Positions 55,582-64,000 of a stretch of DNA of 64,000 nucleotides are shown in pieces. The stretch is from NCBI GenBank assembly GCA_903813345.2, contig CAIIXF020000003.1:12230931-12294930 (forward strand), given 5' to 3'. Below the pieces are notes generated by a model. The model did not search any database, had not been told where the DNA came from, and was given only the letters and a program-made list of their open reading frames with translations. The stretch is from Owenia fusiformis. Its lineage: Eukaryota; Annelida; Polychaeta; Sabellida; Oweniidae. The position numbers and the translations under genes are program-made. Every line of letters starts with the position of its first letter. The first letter of the stretch is position 1.

Positions 55582-55724
55582 GCGTGGCTGGGATTATACC
55601 TGACGATGTTGGAGTTAGGGAACATATTAGACCGGCACAAATCACGCATCTACATAACATTTTTAGACGGGACGTAGGATCATTGCTCAATCTGGGGACA
55701 GAAGTGGCCAATATGAGAAAAATG
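55582..55724 (+). CDS. CAP protein exon 2: start of CAP domain
   Basis: After TTTTTAG, 143 nt encode VAGIIPDDVGVREHIRPAQI, then THLHNIFRRDVGSLLNLGTE and VANMRKM. The HLHNIFRRDV piece matches the first CAP helix (pattern HN..R..V), including the first His of the usual cavity tetrad. N-M.KM is the family's N..M.KM segment. CAP proteins are secreted and act in venoms, reproduction, immunity and sterol binding, so biochemical function cannot be inferred. Entry phase 1, exit phase 0 at GTGAGC. Confidence 0.92.
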
Positions 55725-55966
55725 GTGAGCTAAACTTTTTGTAATTATATCTGACGATTCAAATACTAGTAAATATAAGCAGAGCAATATATATATTTCG
55801 ACAGAAGTCCCTGACATAAGTAAAATAGGTATACTATATGTAAAAATAGAATAGATCATGACGTACATTAAGTCAATGAATGCTGATGCTCTGTATACTC
55901 ACAAGTTAGGTATCAGTGAACTTTATAAGCAAGACAACAAACACCTGTATTGAAAAAATCCAAACT

Positions 55967-56097
55967 CACCGGCAAATCCAGAAGCTAACAAGGGGGGGGG
56001 GGGCACATTTCAAACCATAAAACATATGGGCCCATAAATCCCCAAATTTCTATAAAGCGTTTGGGCCCAAAATGCCCCCCCCCTGGATCCGCCAGTG
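55967..56097. mobile_element. MITE, CAC(C/T)GGC ends
   Basis: 131 bp, CACCGGCAAATCCAG on the left and CACTGGCGGATCCAG read inward from the right, with G- and C-runs inside. It is related to 32170-32402. No clear target duplication. In CAP intron 2, 56 bp before exon 3. Confidence 0.65.
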
Positions 56098-56152
56098 GGA
56101 CTATGATTTGAAAAGTACGTTTATGGTACGACTCTTGTTATGTTTAATCTAG

Positions 56153-56267
56153 GGCTGGAGCCGGGGGTTGCAAGAAATGGCAAACATTTGGACGTCCGAC
56201 TGTGATAATATGGATAGACATTATGTATATGTATCTAACAACGAAGACTTACATAAACCAAAATATG
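56153..56267 (+). CDS. CAP protein exon 3
   Basis: 115 nt after an AATCTAG acceptor encode GWSRGLQEMANIWTSDCDNM, then DRHYVYVSNNEDLHKPKY. This fits the CAP pattern W...L...A..W...C. The exon ends where family members normally read G-E-N-(I/L); across the junction this protein reads KYGVSQDVSI, so the cavity Glu is absent. Phase 0 entry, phase 1 exit at GTAAGA. Confidence 0.92.
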
Positions 56268-56399
56268 GTAAGAGTATTATTATATAGAATTCAGATATTG
56301 TAAGATAGTGGTTGTAACTGTACAATATACTTTTTTATTTGTTGTTTATTTCAATATAACAATCGCTAACAGTTGTCATCCTCTTCTAAAGTGGTTTTC

Positions 56400-57830
56400 T
56401 TTCAAGCAAGATACTGTCCATCCTCTAAGTGAGTTGTCATCTTCTAAGTGAGTGGTCATATTCCTAATAATTGCTTATCGTTCAAGATACTGTCCATTTT
56501 CTAAGTGAGTTGTCATCTTCTAAGTGGGTGGTCGTATTCCCAATGATTAGTTTTCGTTTTAGAGAATCGTTATCTTCTAAGTGAGTGGTCACCTTTAAAG
56601 AGAGTTGTCACCGTCTTAGTGTAGTTGTCATATTTTAATAATGAGTGGTCACCTTCTAAGTGATTCGTCATCGTCTTAGTCAGTGAATGTCGTAGAATAG
56701 TGAGTGGTTATCTCCTCAGTGAGTGGTCACATGCCTATTGAGTGGTTGTTGTCTTAGAGAATGGTCGTCGACTTAGTCAGTGGCTGTTGACCGCTAAGTG
56801 AGTGGTCACCTTCTAAGTGAGTAGTCATCGTCTTAGTCAGTAGTCATCTTCTTAGTCAGTGGTTGTCGCCCTCTAAGTGAGTGGCCACCTTCCAAGTGAG
56901 TGGTCATCGTCTTATTCAGTGGTCATCTTTTTAGTGAGTTGTCATCTTCTAAGTGAGTGGTCATATGCCTATTGAATGATTGTCGTCTTAGAGGATGGTC
57001 ATCGTCTTAGTCAGTAGTCATCTTCTTAGTCAGTGGTTGTCGCCCTCTAAGTGAGTGGTCACCTTCTAAGTGAGTGGTCATCGTCTTATTCAGTGGTCAT
57101 CTTCTTAGTGAGTTGTCATCTTCTAAGTGAGTGGCCATATGCCTATTGAATGATTGTCGTCTTAGGGATGGTCATCGTCTTAGTCAGTAGTCATCTTCTT
57201 AGTCAGTTGTCATCTTCTAAGTGAGTGGTCATATGCCTATTGAATGATTGCCTATTGAATGATGGTCATCATCTCAGTCAGTTGTCATCGATTCGTCTAA
57301 GTGAGAGAACATCTTCTTAGTGATTTTTTTTATTGTGCGTTTCATCCCCTTAGTGGCCTGGTTTTAAGTGAATAATCATCTTCTTGTCGAGTGATCATTT
57401 CCATAAAAACTGGGCATAACTCTTTTTAGCATATGGTCATCCTCTGAGTGAATGATCATCTTCTTCTTAGTGAGTGGTCATCCACTTTAAGTGGGTCATC
57501 GCGGTCAACGTCATATTTTTGACTGGTCATCTATTTATTGAGTGAACATCTTCTTTGTGAGGGCCACCACCTTAGTTTGGTCAGGTCATCTTCTTAACTA
57601 TAGTTTCATTTCTTATAGTAGAGCCTCTGTCATATTTTGTGTATGGCGGCCGTAGCTTCGCAAAATCGATATAAAATCGAGTGTTCACCTTCAGAGAACC
57701 AATCACCTTTGTAAATCGTCATCTTCTTAGTGCGTGGTTATCTGCTAAGAGAGTGGTCATATTATTAAAGTAATTACCTTATATGTGGGTGATCATCTTA
57801 GTGAGTGGCCATCTCCTTATTATGTTTTGA
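56400..57830 (+). repeat. Degenerate minisatellite rich in GTGAGT
   Basis: About 1.4 kb of CAP intron 3 is built from words such as TCTAAGTGAGTGGTCATC and CGTCTTAGTCAGTGGTCATC with a period near 19-21 bp. A higher-order unit of about 174 bp recurs at 56831, 57005 and 57178. About nineteen copies contain GTGAGT in the gene's sense direction, the core of a consensus 5' splice site. Confidence 0.93.
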
Positions 57831-58191
57831 CCTCTTCAATGTCAATGTGGGATGTATGTATCTTTTATTTCCGATTCCAAATAGGATTTCATATAAACTA
57901 ATTACATTGTTAGATTAATAGAATAAACATAAAACCAAACAAGGTCACAACATATTTACAATCTTCAAAAGTAGTATAAAAATTTCAGATTACAAGATCC
58001 TCTGCACGTTTAAAGATGTCTTTTAAGATCAGAAAGTTATCACTTTACACTCAGAGAGAGATCACGTTCCGCCATCGAGCTCTTTTATGTACTTTGCATA
58101 TTGTATGCACCATTTTATACATATTACATAATAAGTGTTATATTTGAATGCTCTAAGCAGTAAAACTATAATGGTTGTTTTTTTCGTTTAG

Positions 58192-58331
58192 GTGTTTCTC
58201 AAGATGTATCTATTAATAAAGATGACGCTAGTATTCTTCGTGGTTGGTTCCAACAGTCTCGATTTTTCAATAGGAATCTAACGAAGTACGGGGAATGCTA
58301 CCTGGACAGTCCTTGTCCCGCTTTTAAGCAG
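58192..58331 (+). CDS. CAP protein exon 4
   Basis: 140 nt after TCGTTTAG encode VSQDVSINKDDASILRGWFQ, then QSRFFNRNLTKYGECYLDSP and CPAFKQ. In typical CAP domains this part holds W(F/Y).E and C.HYTQ. Here the first reads WFQQ and the second CPAFKQ, so the second Glu and the second His of the tetrad are replaced. The Cys pair ECY...CP is kept. Phase 1 entry, phase 0 exit at GTACAG. Confidence 0.92.
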
Positions 58332-58416
58332 GTACAGTATGGACTGATTACATTTTCATTTTAAGAAAGATTTTTTTAAATAGCAAAATTGATTTCAAAG
58401 TACATCTCTATATATA

Positions 58417-59215
58417 CGAGGGGTGATCCAAAAGTAATGGACAAAATTTTATAAGCATGCTTACTCTCGCCCAATTTGCATGAAATTTGGTAGATATGAA
58501 GATCAACTATTTTTCCATAATATGTAAAAACTGAATGACATCAACATAAACACATTTCAAGATATGGCACATCTCCCGCAATAGGGTGCTTAAACCCGGA
58601 ATTGGCTTTCTAAGCATATTGACATCTTACTAACATGAATTTTCATGAAAAGTTAGCTGGTGAACATTTTGCACTTTTTGAAGATGGTAGCACAATAAGT
58701 TCAGCCATAATTTCACATAATTCGTGATCATCCATTTACATTCTATTTGATATCTTAATCATCTGTAATGGCACTTATTCCCCTCAGTGTCAATCACCTG
58801 ACTACATTTACGATCGCATCTATGAGATGAATATTGTCATCTTTGTGATCAGGGTGACCAGTCTGTGGTCTTCCAGATCGCTAAAAGATTCAGTACCCTC
58901 TCATCATATCCACCAACGTGCTTGTACAATCTCTAAAGGATTGTCTTAAAACGTGTATCTTTAATTTTCCTGACAACAACCTGCCCTGTGTCTCCAGTTG
59001 CTACCAATTATACTATGATAACAATTCTTTGTTTTACCGGTTCTACGATACATTTCTTGGATGTGTGTGAATCTTAGGCTGACTCACTATTTTAAAAAAG
59101 AATTTTACACTTAGTAGATAATTGAATGAGCTAAGGTCTGTGAAAATATTATACTGATTGAGTTACGTTAAGTATGCCTATACAATGTTGTCCATTACTT
59201 TTGAATCATCCCTCG
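58417..59215 (-). mobile_element. Mariner-type element, decayed
   Basis: 799 bp with TIRs of about 28 bp starting CGAGGGGTGATCCAAAAGTA and ending in the complement, flanked by TA (58415-58416 and 59216-59217). On the minus strand about 58758-58880 gives SGRPQTGHPDHKDD followed by an interrupted LTLRGIS segment, like the mariner linker GRP...T and second helix-turn-helix. No DDD catalytic domain is left. It sits in CAP intron 4. Confidence 0.87.
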
Positions 59216-59682
59216 TATGTGATATGGCAGTCAAACCAGATATTAAAAGAGAAAAAATCAATGGAAATCAATGATCTATTTTCAAGACACGCATTTTTGT
59301 TATGATGTTTAAAAAGCGTAGAAGAAAACGATAGGCCTGAATGGCTGCCTTGCCCTTGTCTAATATTACATTGACCCAGTCGAATAACAAAGGCAAACAC
59401 CGTGGGTGATAATGATTCATTTAATCTCCATTTTCTTAAACCACAACCTTATTATTTAATGGAGCCTAGACAATAACTTATTTTTAGTTTTATCTGACGT
59501 TTTATACGAAACCTCAACAGTTTAATTATTTGCAATTGGTCGTTGACTCTAAAACTAAAGTTGCAATTCCTTAATAAATTATTTAATCTGAGTAGGTGGT
59601 ATTTTTAATAAATGATAAAACATTGAAGATTTACTTGCGTCTGTAAACGTTAAAAATCTCGTTCTAATTTCATCCGTTTCAG

Positions 59683-59780
59683 ATGGTGTACTGGGAAAGC
59701 AACAGCGTTGGTTGTGCACGTAATGTTTGTCGAAGAGATGGAACCATGGTCAACTTCTTTGCCTGCTTTTACACCCATGG
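59683..59780 (+). CDS. CAP protein exon 5: end of CAP core
   Basis: 98 nt after CCGTTTCAG encode MVYWESNSVGCARNVCRRDG, then TMVNFFACFYTHG. This is the CAP pattern Q(V/M)VW..(S/T)..(V/I)GCA...C....F.C.Y, with Cys positions conserved; the usual Y-(N/S)-P-(P/G)-G-N is replaced by YTHGGV across the next junction. Phase 0 entry, phase 2 exit at GTATGA. Confidence 0.95.
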
Positions 59781-59813
59781 GTATGAAAAACTTTAACAAT
59801 TTTCTATAGCGTA

Positions 59814-60008
59814 CACCCTTCTAAAAGTTTGGTAACCGAAAATCCACTTTCTAATCACAGCTAAAAGTATTAAATACCTTGGTTGATTTCACAAATTTTC
59901 AAGCATTTGTAACCTATTGTGATTGAGGAAATAATTAATTTTCAAACATACACAAGCTTTAATACTATCCAATGGAGATTTCAGGTTGCCAAACATATGA
60001 AGGGGGTG
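59814..60008. mobile_element. TA-flanked MITE, copy 2 of the 51894 family
   Basis: 195 bp, TIRs CACCCTTCTAAAAGTTTGG and, read inward from the right, CACCCCCTTCATATGTTTGG, TA at 59812-59813 and 60009-60010. It lies 33 bp after exon 5 of the CAP gene. Confidence 0.85.
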
Positions 60009-60080
60009 TACGTGCATGTTTGGCTGGTCAAACCTGTTAAAAATAGTTCAGATCAAATACTCATTCGTGAGCAATAAGCA

Positions 60081-60523
60081 TTCCGATACTCATAGCATAT
60101 TTCTGTTTCACCTGAAACATGTCTGATACTCATAGCATATATCTGTTTCACCCGAAACATGTCTGATACTCATAGGATCTTTCTGTTTTACCTGAAACAT
60201 GTCTGATACTCATAGGATCTTTCTGTTTCACCTGAAACATGTCTGATACTCTTGGCATCTTTCTGTTTCACCTGAAACATGCCTGATACTCTTAGCATCT
60301 TTCTGTTTCACCTGAAACATGTCTGATACTCTTAGCATCTTTCTGTTTCACCTGAAACATGTCTGATACTCATAGCATCTTTCTGTTTCACCTGAAACAT
60401 GTCTGATACTCATAGCATCTTTCTGTTTCACCTGAAACATGTCTGATACTCATAGCATCTTTCTGTGTCGCCTGAAACATGTCTGATACTCATAGCATCT
60501 TTCTGTGTCGCCTGAAACATGTC
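60081..60523. repeat. 40-bp minisatellite, 11 copies
   Basis: The unit is GTCTGATACTCATAGCATCT plus TTCTGTTTCACCTGAAACAT with an exact 40-bp period. Each unit contains the dyad GTTTCACCTGAAAC. Variants are CTTAGCATC, CATAGGATC and GTGTCGCC (the last two copies). In CAP intron 5. Confidence 0.97.
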
Positions 60524-61105
60524 AGGGCTGAGAACATTTGAGATGTCATAATTTATCATGATGAGCAATAGGCAGTAAACGCTAAGAATGATGATTTGAT
60601 ATAGGTCCTTCTTTCACTTATCCCCATCTCGTTACCAGAATGTTTCATTTACAATATTTTAAAAGCCGATTTACAATTTGATATTTGGCTCAAAGATGAC
60701 TGTCCAGGTAAAAAAATTGCAACCTAATTTACCCGTCCACATCAAATTACTTTCATAGGTAATAGAGGTTGAAAGAGTTGGTAATCATGGTATAAATGGG
60801 CAGTCCGCAGCTGCCATCTTTCTGACAATGTAATCATAATGCTTATCTAAGTTCCTTGGTATTGTTACAAGAACGGAAGTGGATAATTCCGGAGACAGGT
60901 TACACATACCACTTGCGTTTTTGTAACAATAGCGAGGAATAGTCATATTTTGAATTATTTCCCTGTGGGATGACAAGTCGAGAAGCCCAAAACAACTTTA
61001 AAAATTGCATCCGAACGTCAACATGCATCTTTTGGCCGCAAATATATTAGAATGCAACTTGATGGGAGCTGTGATTTGGAATTTTTTAATGTTTATAATT
61101 ACCAG
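60524..61105. other. CAP gene intron 5, remainder
   Basis: An inverted pair near 60785-60960 is weakly visible; nothing else is recognised. Minus-strand frames here are unsupported. Confidence 0.35.
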
Positions 61106-61197
61106 GGTGCCGATACAACCCATTGAGCTGTTCAAAGAAGGAAGGACTTGCTCAAGTTGTGATGACGTCACTCCATTTTGCAGTACACAGCTATGCG
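61106..61197 (+). CDS. CAP protein exon 6: Cys-rich hinge
   Basis: 92 nt after TTACCAG encode VPIQPIELFKEGRTCSSCDD, then VTPFCSTQLC. This is the segment after the CAP core in CRISP/GLIPR/allergen proteins (pattern P(F/Y)..G..C..C......C....LC), stabilised by disulfides. Four Cys are present. Phase 2 entry, phase 1 exit at GTAAGT. Frames at 60998-61264 and 61005-61316 are shadows. Confidence 0.92.
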
Positions 61198-61531
61198 GTA
61201 AGTTTGAGAATGAAATGTTAATTTGGCATAGTGACCAAAAATGCTTTTTGCCTAGGACCTCCATGATTAATGCCGGATTGTTTCATATGAATCGATTAAG
61301 TAACAAACGCATTTAGGCATGACAAGGGGAACAGTCTTAGTTTATCTATTTTCATTTACCTTGTACGTACTGTCCCTATTACTTATTATTCTGCTATAAA
61401 ACGTAAGTTCCATAAATCAAATGTAGACAAAATCTAGCCGTACCAAAATCCCTCTCGACGTGAAGCAACATAAATAATTATAAAATATAAATAAAATCGT
61501 ACATTTATAAATAATTTTTCATTCATTCCAG

Positions 61532-61558
61532 TGGCTGCTGAAGAGCCGAATGTAAAAA
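61532..61558 (+). CDS. CAP protein exon 7: 27-nt microexon
   Basis: After TTCATTCCAG, 27 nt encode VAAEEPNVK as a linker between hinge and EGF-like module, followed by a perfect GTAAGT donor. Phase 1 entry and exit, so it could be skipped without shifting the frame. The call rests on both splice sites and phase agreement. Confidence 0.75.
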
Positions 61559-62476
61559 GTAAGTCGACTTTTATTTAATATAGGGCGAGTAATACTTCCT
61601 CTTACAATCAGCTTGTTTAATTCTCCTTGCAATTGGCTGGTGCTAGAGTTCCCCTTGACCTAATACATGAGTTTATCGTAAAATGGTAAAAACTACAAAT
61701 CCATTCGAAAAAACGATATGGTCGACAAAAGTGACGCGATTCAATTATGTCCGTATTGGCCACCCCGTGGTATTACAGCAGTGCCTAGAGCAGCTACCCT
61801 TTTTCAATTCTAAAATTTCTTCCAAAAGCGATTAATACAGGGAATACAGTGCCCAGTGCTACCTATCTATAGCATCGCATGATTGGCCGCTCACCTCTCA
61901 TGCTATTTAGAAAAACGATTATCAGACATTGATATCGGGCACTTTAGATTTATTTCACGATCTTCTCTTAAAGTATCAGTACATTTGTTGGTAAAGGCTG
62001 TTGTTTCCGGGTAATTAGGTAAACTCGTAGTTAATATATCTCGTATTATTATAATCTTATATTGTTTTGTGTCTTTCATAAATCAATGGTTAACACACTC
62101 GCATTTGTGAAAAAGAATATCCACATTTAAGCCATCTTTAACTCAGGTCTGAAGTTGTTGTAAAACTTTAATGTCCGGGTTCGAACATTGCATGAATGCA
62201 TTTTCATTGAGCATAAATACATTGATGAAAGAAATTGATCTTTGATAATTAAGTGCAAATCATTTTCCCTCGATTCTTGCTTTTTATTTAAAAGTCGATG
62301 TGAAAGCAGTTGATCCATCCTAGCATTTTTATGTTCACATTTGAAACTACTTACGACTTGTTTTTGTAATTTGATAAATATATTTTGTAGACGAAGATGG
62401 TAGAATTCGTTGAAATTTAATTCTTATTGGTGATATTAATAAAACGGAACTTATGACGCCTTATTTTATTCTCTAG

Positions 62477-62575
62477 CTTGTGAGAAAACGTGCAACTCCT
62501 CAGTTGGACGGGGGATCCTGAATCCAACAACATGTGCGTGTACGTGCAGATCGGGAATGGGATCAAACTGCGACA
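62477..62575 (+). CDS. CAP protein exon 8: EGF-like module
   Basis: 99 nt after TTCTCTAG encode TCEKTCNSSVGRGILNPTTC, then ACTCRSGMGSNCD. Six Cys in the spacing C...C.............C.C.C......C suggest an EGF-like or related small disulfide module. NSS is a possible N-glycosylation site. Phase 1-1 boundaries are typical of shuffled extracellular modules. GTAAGT follows, so the protein continues beyond 62576, and no next exon was found before 64000. In-window exons total about 256 codons. Confidence 0.9.
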
Positions 62576-64000
62576 GTAAGTAGTCTAGACTGTGTACGTT
62601 TTGAAGTTCATATACTATGTGATATCAAAAGGCATACATTTATAAATAAATCGGATACTGTCGAATATATATCCAAAATGGAATATTAATTAATCAATTT
62701 AATTAATATTTATTTTATTAATTCTTCTTTAACAATACAGATTAACAATACAGAATTTAGTGCAATTAGTGCATGTTATTTAGCACAGTGCAGTATATGT
62801 GGAGAGAAGACCTTGACAATTTTACACTCTTGACAACAAGTCGTTCACCTTTCGTAAAATCTGGGACAATGTGCTCTACTTCTTTGAAAACAAATTATTA
62901 GTTCTGTTTAAGTGGCAATTTTCCAAGCTATAGCGACAAGTATCCCATATTTACTAACTTTATAATTTGTACAACATAACATGAATATTTTGCAAGTCAA
63001 ACCTCAAATATAAAATGCGTAACTGACATAGTTTGTTGTTGTTTTTTTCCAAATATTTGTTAAGCCGAATTCCTAGAGAAATCATCAATTTTTCATTAAT
63101 TTTTGAGCTATGTTAAGCGAGGAAAAAGTCAAACATAATTATAAATAATATATTCCACTAGTCTAGCAATTAATTTCGCCAAACAGGGTAGCTATCTATC
63201 AAAACTATAATCAAGGTGAAAAGTTGATTTTGAAGTACGTTGGATGTTTTGAATTCATTCCAGCAGTTTCCTATAAGTGGATGAACTCTGCAAACTCACG
63301 ATAGAGTAGGCGTAATAGAGGAGATTTATTTCTTCATGCTCATGTTAGTATAGTAGGAACAAGGGGTTCCCATGCACCCATAAGGTGTGAATAAGTTTCA
63401 TACATTTTTGTAATCCCTAGGGTGTCTATTTAATGAATCCATTTGTTAACATTGCCAACTAATGTCCCATAGTACTTTTATGGCGGCATTCAGTTACCAT
63501 GGTTACGCATCTTTAGACATCATACCTTGGTGTCTTAAATCATTTGTAGCTCTGTCATTATTTGGTCCATAGAAATGATATTGGTACCAAATTAAACCTC
63601 GTTAAATTTCCAATAAATTTATGATATTCAATTATGCAAATTATCTAATTTGCATAAATTATGACGTCATCAATCTATTTTTGGTTCAGAATTTCCAACT
63701 ATAGCAACGTATCTATTAGAACTGAGGCCGTATGGCAAAATTTCTGAAAGGTTTTGTCCTTTATTCTATTAGTAGAAGGTATAAGCAACATAAAAAAGAA
63801 AACAGATTCAAAATTGAATCAGTATTACGAAAGTTATGTAACTTTCGAGGCAGCTATCGTGAATGTCATTATTTGACAATAATATACATTACGTCTTACC
63901 TTGGAGTCTTGAATCAATGTCGCTTCGCCATTATTTGGTCTATAGAGATGATATTGGTATCTGATTAAACCTTATTAAATTTACTATATGGTTACAATAT
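62576..64000. other. CAP gene intron 8, with a duplicated repeat
   Basis: No further exon recognised. About 63440-63600 and 63830-63985 are diverged copies of the same sequence (ATTATTTGGTC.ATAGA.ATGATATTGGTA, then ATTAAACCT.(G/A)TTAAATTT). The 78-codon frame at 63732-63968 runs through it and is not a gene. Confidence 0.6.

Noticed and set aside
61005-61316. 103-codon plus-strand frame over CAP exon 6
   Set aside because: The correct exon uses the same frame only between the acceptor at 61105 and the donor at 61198; the rest is intron.
62160-62185. GGGTTCGAAC word, considered as a tRNA T-arm
   Set aside because: No matching acceptor stem, D-arm or anticodon arm upstream.

Overview
This is intron-rich, AT-rich metazoan DNA. 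The style suggests a marine invertebrate, such as a lophotrochozoan or a basal deuterostome. Genes are split into exons of 27-200 nt by introns of up to 13 kb that are packed with minisatellites, TIR/MITE DNA transposons and LINE copies. The species cannot be fixed from sequence alone. All similarities and exon joins below were made by eye; no alignment or search was run.

Gene 1 (minus strand, 40255 down to 3480, running off the left edge) is a confident RPRD1-type gene, a nuclear CID-domain protein that binds the RNA polymerase II C-terminal domain. Six exons are seen (40105-40255, 31645-31774, 28884-28990, 15666-15743, 10920-11050, 3480-3606). Their splice phases chain without a break and encode about 241 residues. 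The C-terminal coiled-coil exon(s) lie outside the window. A short upstream region (40256-40404) has an ETS-type and a kB-type motif.

Gene 2 (plus strand, 51641 to at least 62575, running towards the right edge) is a secreted CAP-superfamily (CRISP/PR-1/SCP) protein. Eight exons are seen: signal peptide, CAP domain over exons 2-5, a Cys-rich hinge, a 27-nt microexon and a phase 1-1 EGF-like exon. Most canonical CAP cavity residues are replaced.

Between the genes lies the most unusual object: 41901-48859, a 6.96-kb interval bounded by about 63-bp terminal inverted repeats that begin CACGGG and flanked by a perfect 5-bp target duplication (AACCA). It holds a 24-bp minisatellite, a perfect 172-bp internal duplication and several exon-like minus-strand segments, but no recognisable transposase. 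CAC ends with a 5-bp duplication are features of the Transib/RAG-like group. A smaller element family with CACTGC ends (14417-14956 and 15299-15444) shows the same combination with different 5-bp duplications.

Other mobile DNA includes a 666-codon LINE reverse-transcriptase ORF (25822-27822), a 5'-truncated LINE copy with a 25-bp target duplication (8607-9118), nested hAT elements (34687-35556) with a BED-finger remnant, three abutting TA-flanked fold-back elements (38303-39940), a mariner relic (58417-59215) and many MITEs. Tandem arrays have units of 46 bp (236-925), 31 bp (28048-28857), 32 bp (29700-31613), 162 bp (32456-33940), 24 bp (45163-46060), about 20 bp (56400-57830) and 40 bp (60081-60523). 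No CRISPR array, rRNA or convincing tRNA gene was seen.
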